A stretch of DNA of 64,000 nt, from NCBI GenBank assembly GCA_963846475.1, contig CAWJVZ010000004.1, positions 62,001 to 126,000 of the forward strand, written 5' to 3'. Within the stretch, counting starts at the first letter, position 1. Each line of letters begins with the position of its first letter. This DNA is from DASWJZ01 sp963846475 (lineage in GTDB: Bacteria > Pseudomonadota > Alphaproteobacteria > Rhizobiales > Afifellaceae). A model generated the notes under the pieces. That model saw only the letters and a program-made list of their open reading frames with translations. It had not been told where the DNA came from and did no database searches. A program made the translations under genes and the position numbers. Below are positions 63,674-64,000 of the stretch, one piece after another.

Positions 63674-64000
63674 ATGCACGCGGGACTTTGGACCGAGCTC
63701 GGCGCGTACCGAACGGCGGACAGCGAGAAGATATCTGCGCCGGCCGCGTCGATATTGATCGCCGACGACGATCCGACGAGCCGCCTTCTGGTGGCCGCGT
63801 CGCTCGGCAGCCATGCGGGCAAGCTGGTCGAAGCGGAAAATGGCTCCGTGGCTCTCCGGGCGCTGGAATGCGACCGGTTCGACGTCGCCATCGTAGATCT
63901 CCATATGCCCGTGCTGGACGGCTTCGGCTTCATCGAGGGCGCACGGTTGCGCGCCGATACGCGTCACCTGCCGATCATCGTTGTAACCAGCCGAAACGAC
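63674..64000 (+). CDS. Response regulator, N-terminal receiver domain (cut by window end)
   Basis: Open to the right edge; 109 residues are seen, starting MHAGLWTELGAYRTADSEKI. The receiver domain has SILIADDDPTSRLLVAASLG (acidic pair), DVAIVDLHMPVLDGFGFIEG (phospho-Asp), and HLPIIVVTSRND (conserved Thr/Ser). The output domain is outside the window. It is divergent from the hybrid histidine kinase, with 44 bp between the starts, which suggests joint expression and a phosphorelay pair. Confidence 0.88.
   Translation, partial: MHAGLWTELGAYRTADSEKISAPAASILIADDDPTSRLLVAASLGSHAGKLVEAENGSVALRALECDRFDVAIVDLHMPVLDGFGFIEGARLRADTRHLPIIVVTSRND

Overview
The window is high-GC bacterial chromosome from an alphaproteobacterium, most likely in the Rhizobiales/Hyphomicrobiales. 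The evidence is the tig / clpP-clpX-lon-hup / tRNA-Val-tRNA-Asp block, the glnB-glnA operon beside an NAD(P)HX repair gene, DUF1127, Omp25/31-type barrels, and abundant palindromic intergenic repeats. The genus cannot be fixed from this sequence alone.

Layout. 0-10 kb: end of an outer-membrane barrel gene, parE (two frameshifts), a three-gene ABC export/metal-type operon with a Tat protein, a frameshifted alkaline phosphatase, and a RimK-type ATP-grasp / GNAT / SET-domain trio. 10-16.5 kb: an oligopeptide ABC operon (A, B, C, fused DF) ending in a PfkB sugar kinase. 16.5-19.1 kb: DUF1127, then a repeat that looks like a structured RNA gene, split by an IS110 element. 19.1-24.4 kb: glnA, glnB (with a sigma54-type promoter), the NAD(P)HX repair gene, a double-barrel outer-membrane protein, tRNA-Leu. 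24.4-33.1 kb: trigger factor, an intact second copy of the RNA-like repeat, a methyltransferase, clpP, clpX, lon, hup, tRNA-Val, tRNA-Asp. 33.1-34.7 kb: decayed phage/integrase remnants behind tRNA-Asp. 34.7-39.8 kb: a second peptide-type ABC operon. 39.8-58.3 kb: the most distinctive region, a vitamin B6 catabolic locus interrupted by an IS4-type element. 58.5-64 kb: a lone FEN-type exonuclease, a TadG-like protein, a hybrid histidine kinase and a divergent response regulator cut by the window end.

How the genes work together. Pyridoxine 4-oxidase, pyridoxamine-pyruvate transaminase, pyridoxal 4-dehydrogenase, 4-pyridoxolactonase, a GMC dehydrogenase that could oxidise 4-pyridoxate, and FHMPC dehydrogenase together cover the upper half of the B6 degradation pathway described in Mesorhizobium loti. 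The known lower-pathway enzymes (decarboxylase, MHPC oxygenase, amidohydrolase) are not in the window. In their place lie a gentisate/salicylate-type bicupin dioxygenase, a RidA protein, a GST and an LVIVD propeller. A complete BMP-family ABC transporter sits between the FHMPC dehydrogenase and lactonase genes and is a candidate B6 importer.

Caution: single-base frameshifts are unusually common (parE, phosphatase, methyltransferase, IS4 transposase, BMP ATPase, second BMP permease, transaminase). The remaining codons look well conserved, so much of this may be base-calling or assembly error rather than decay.
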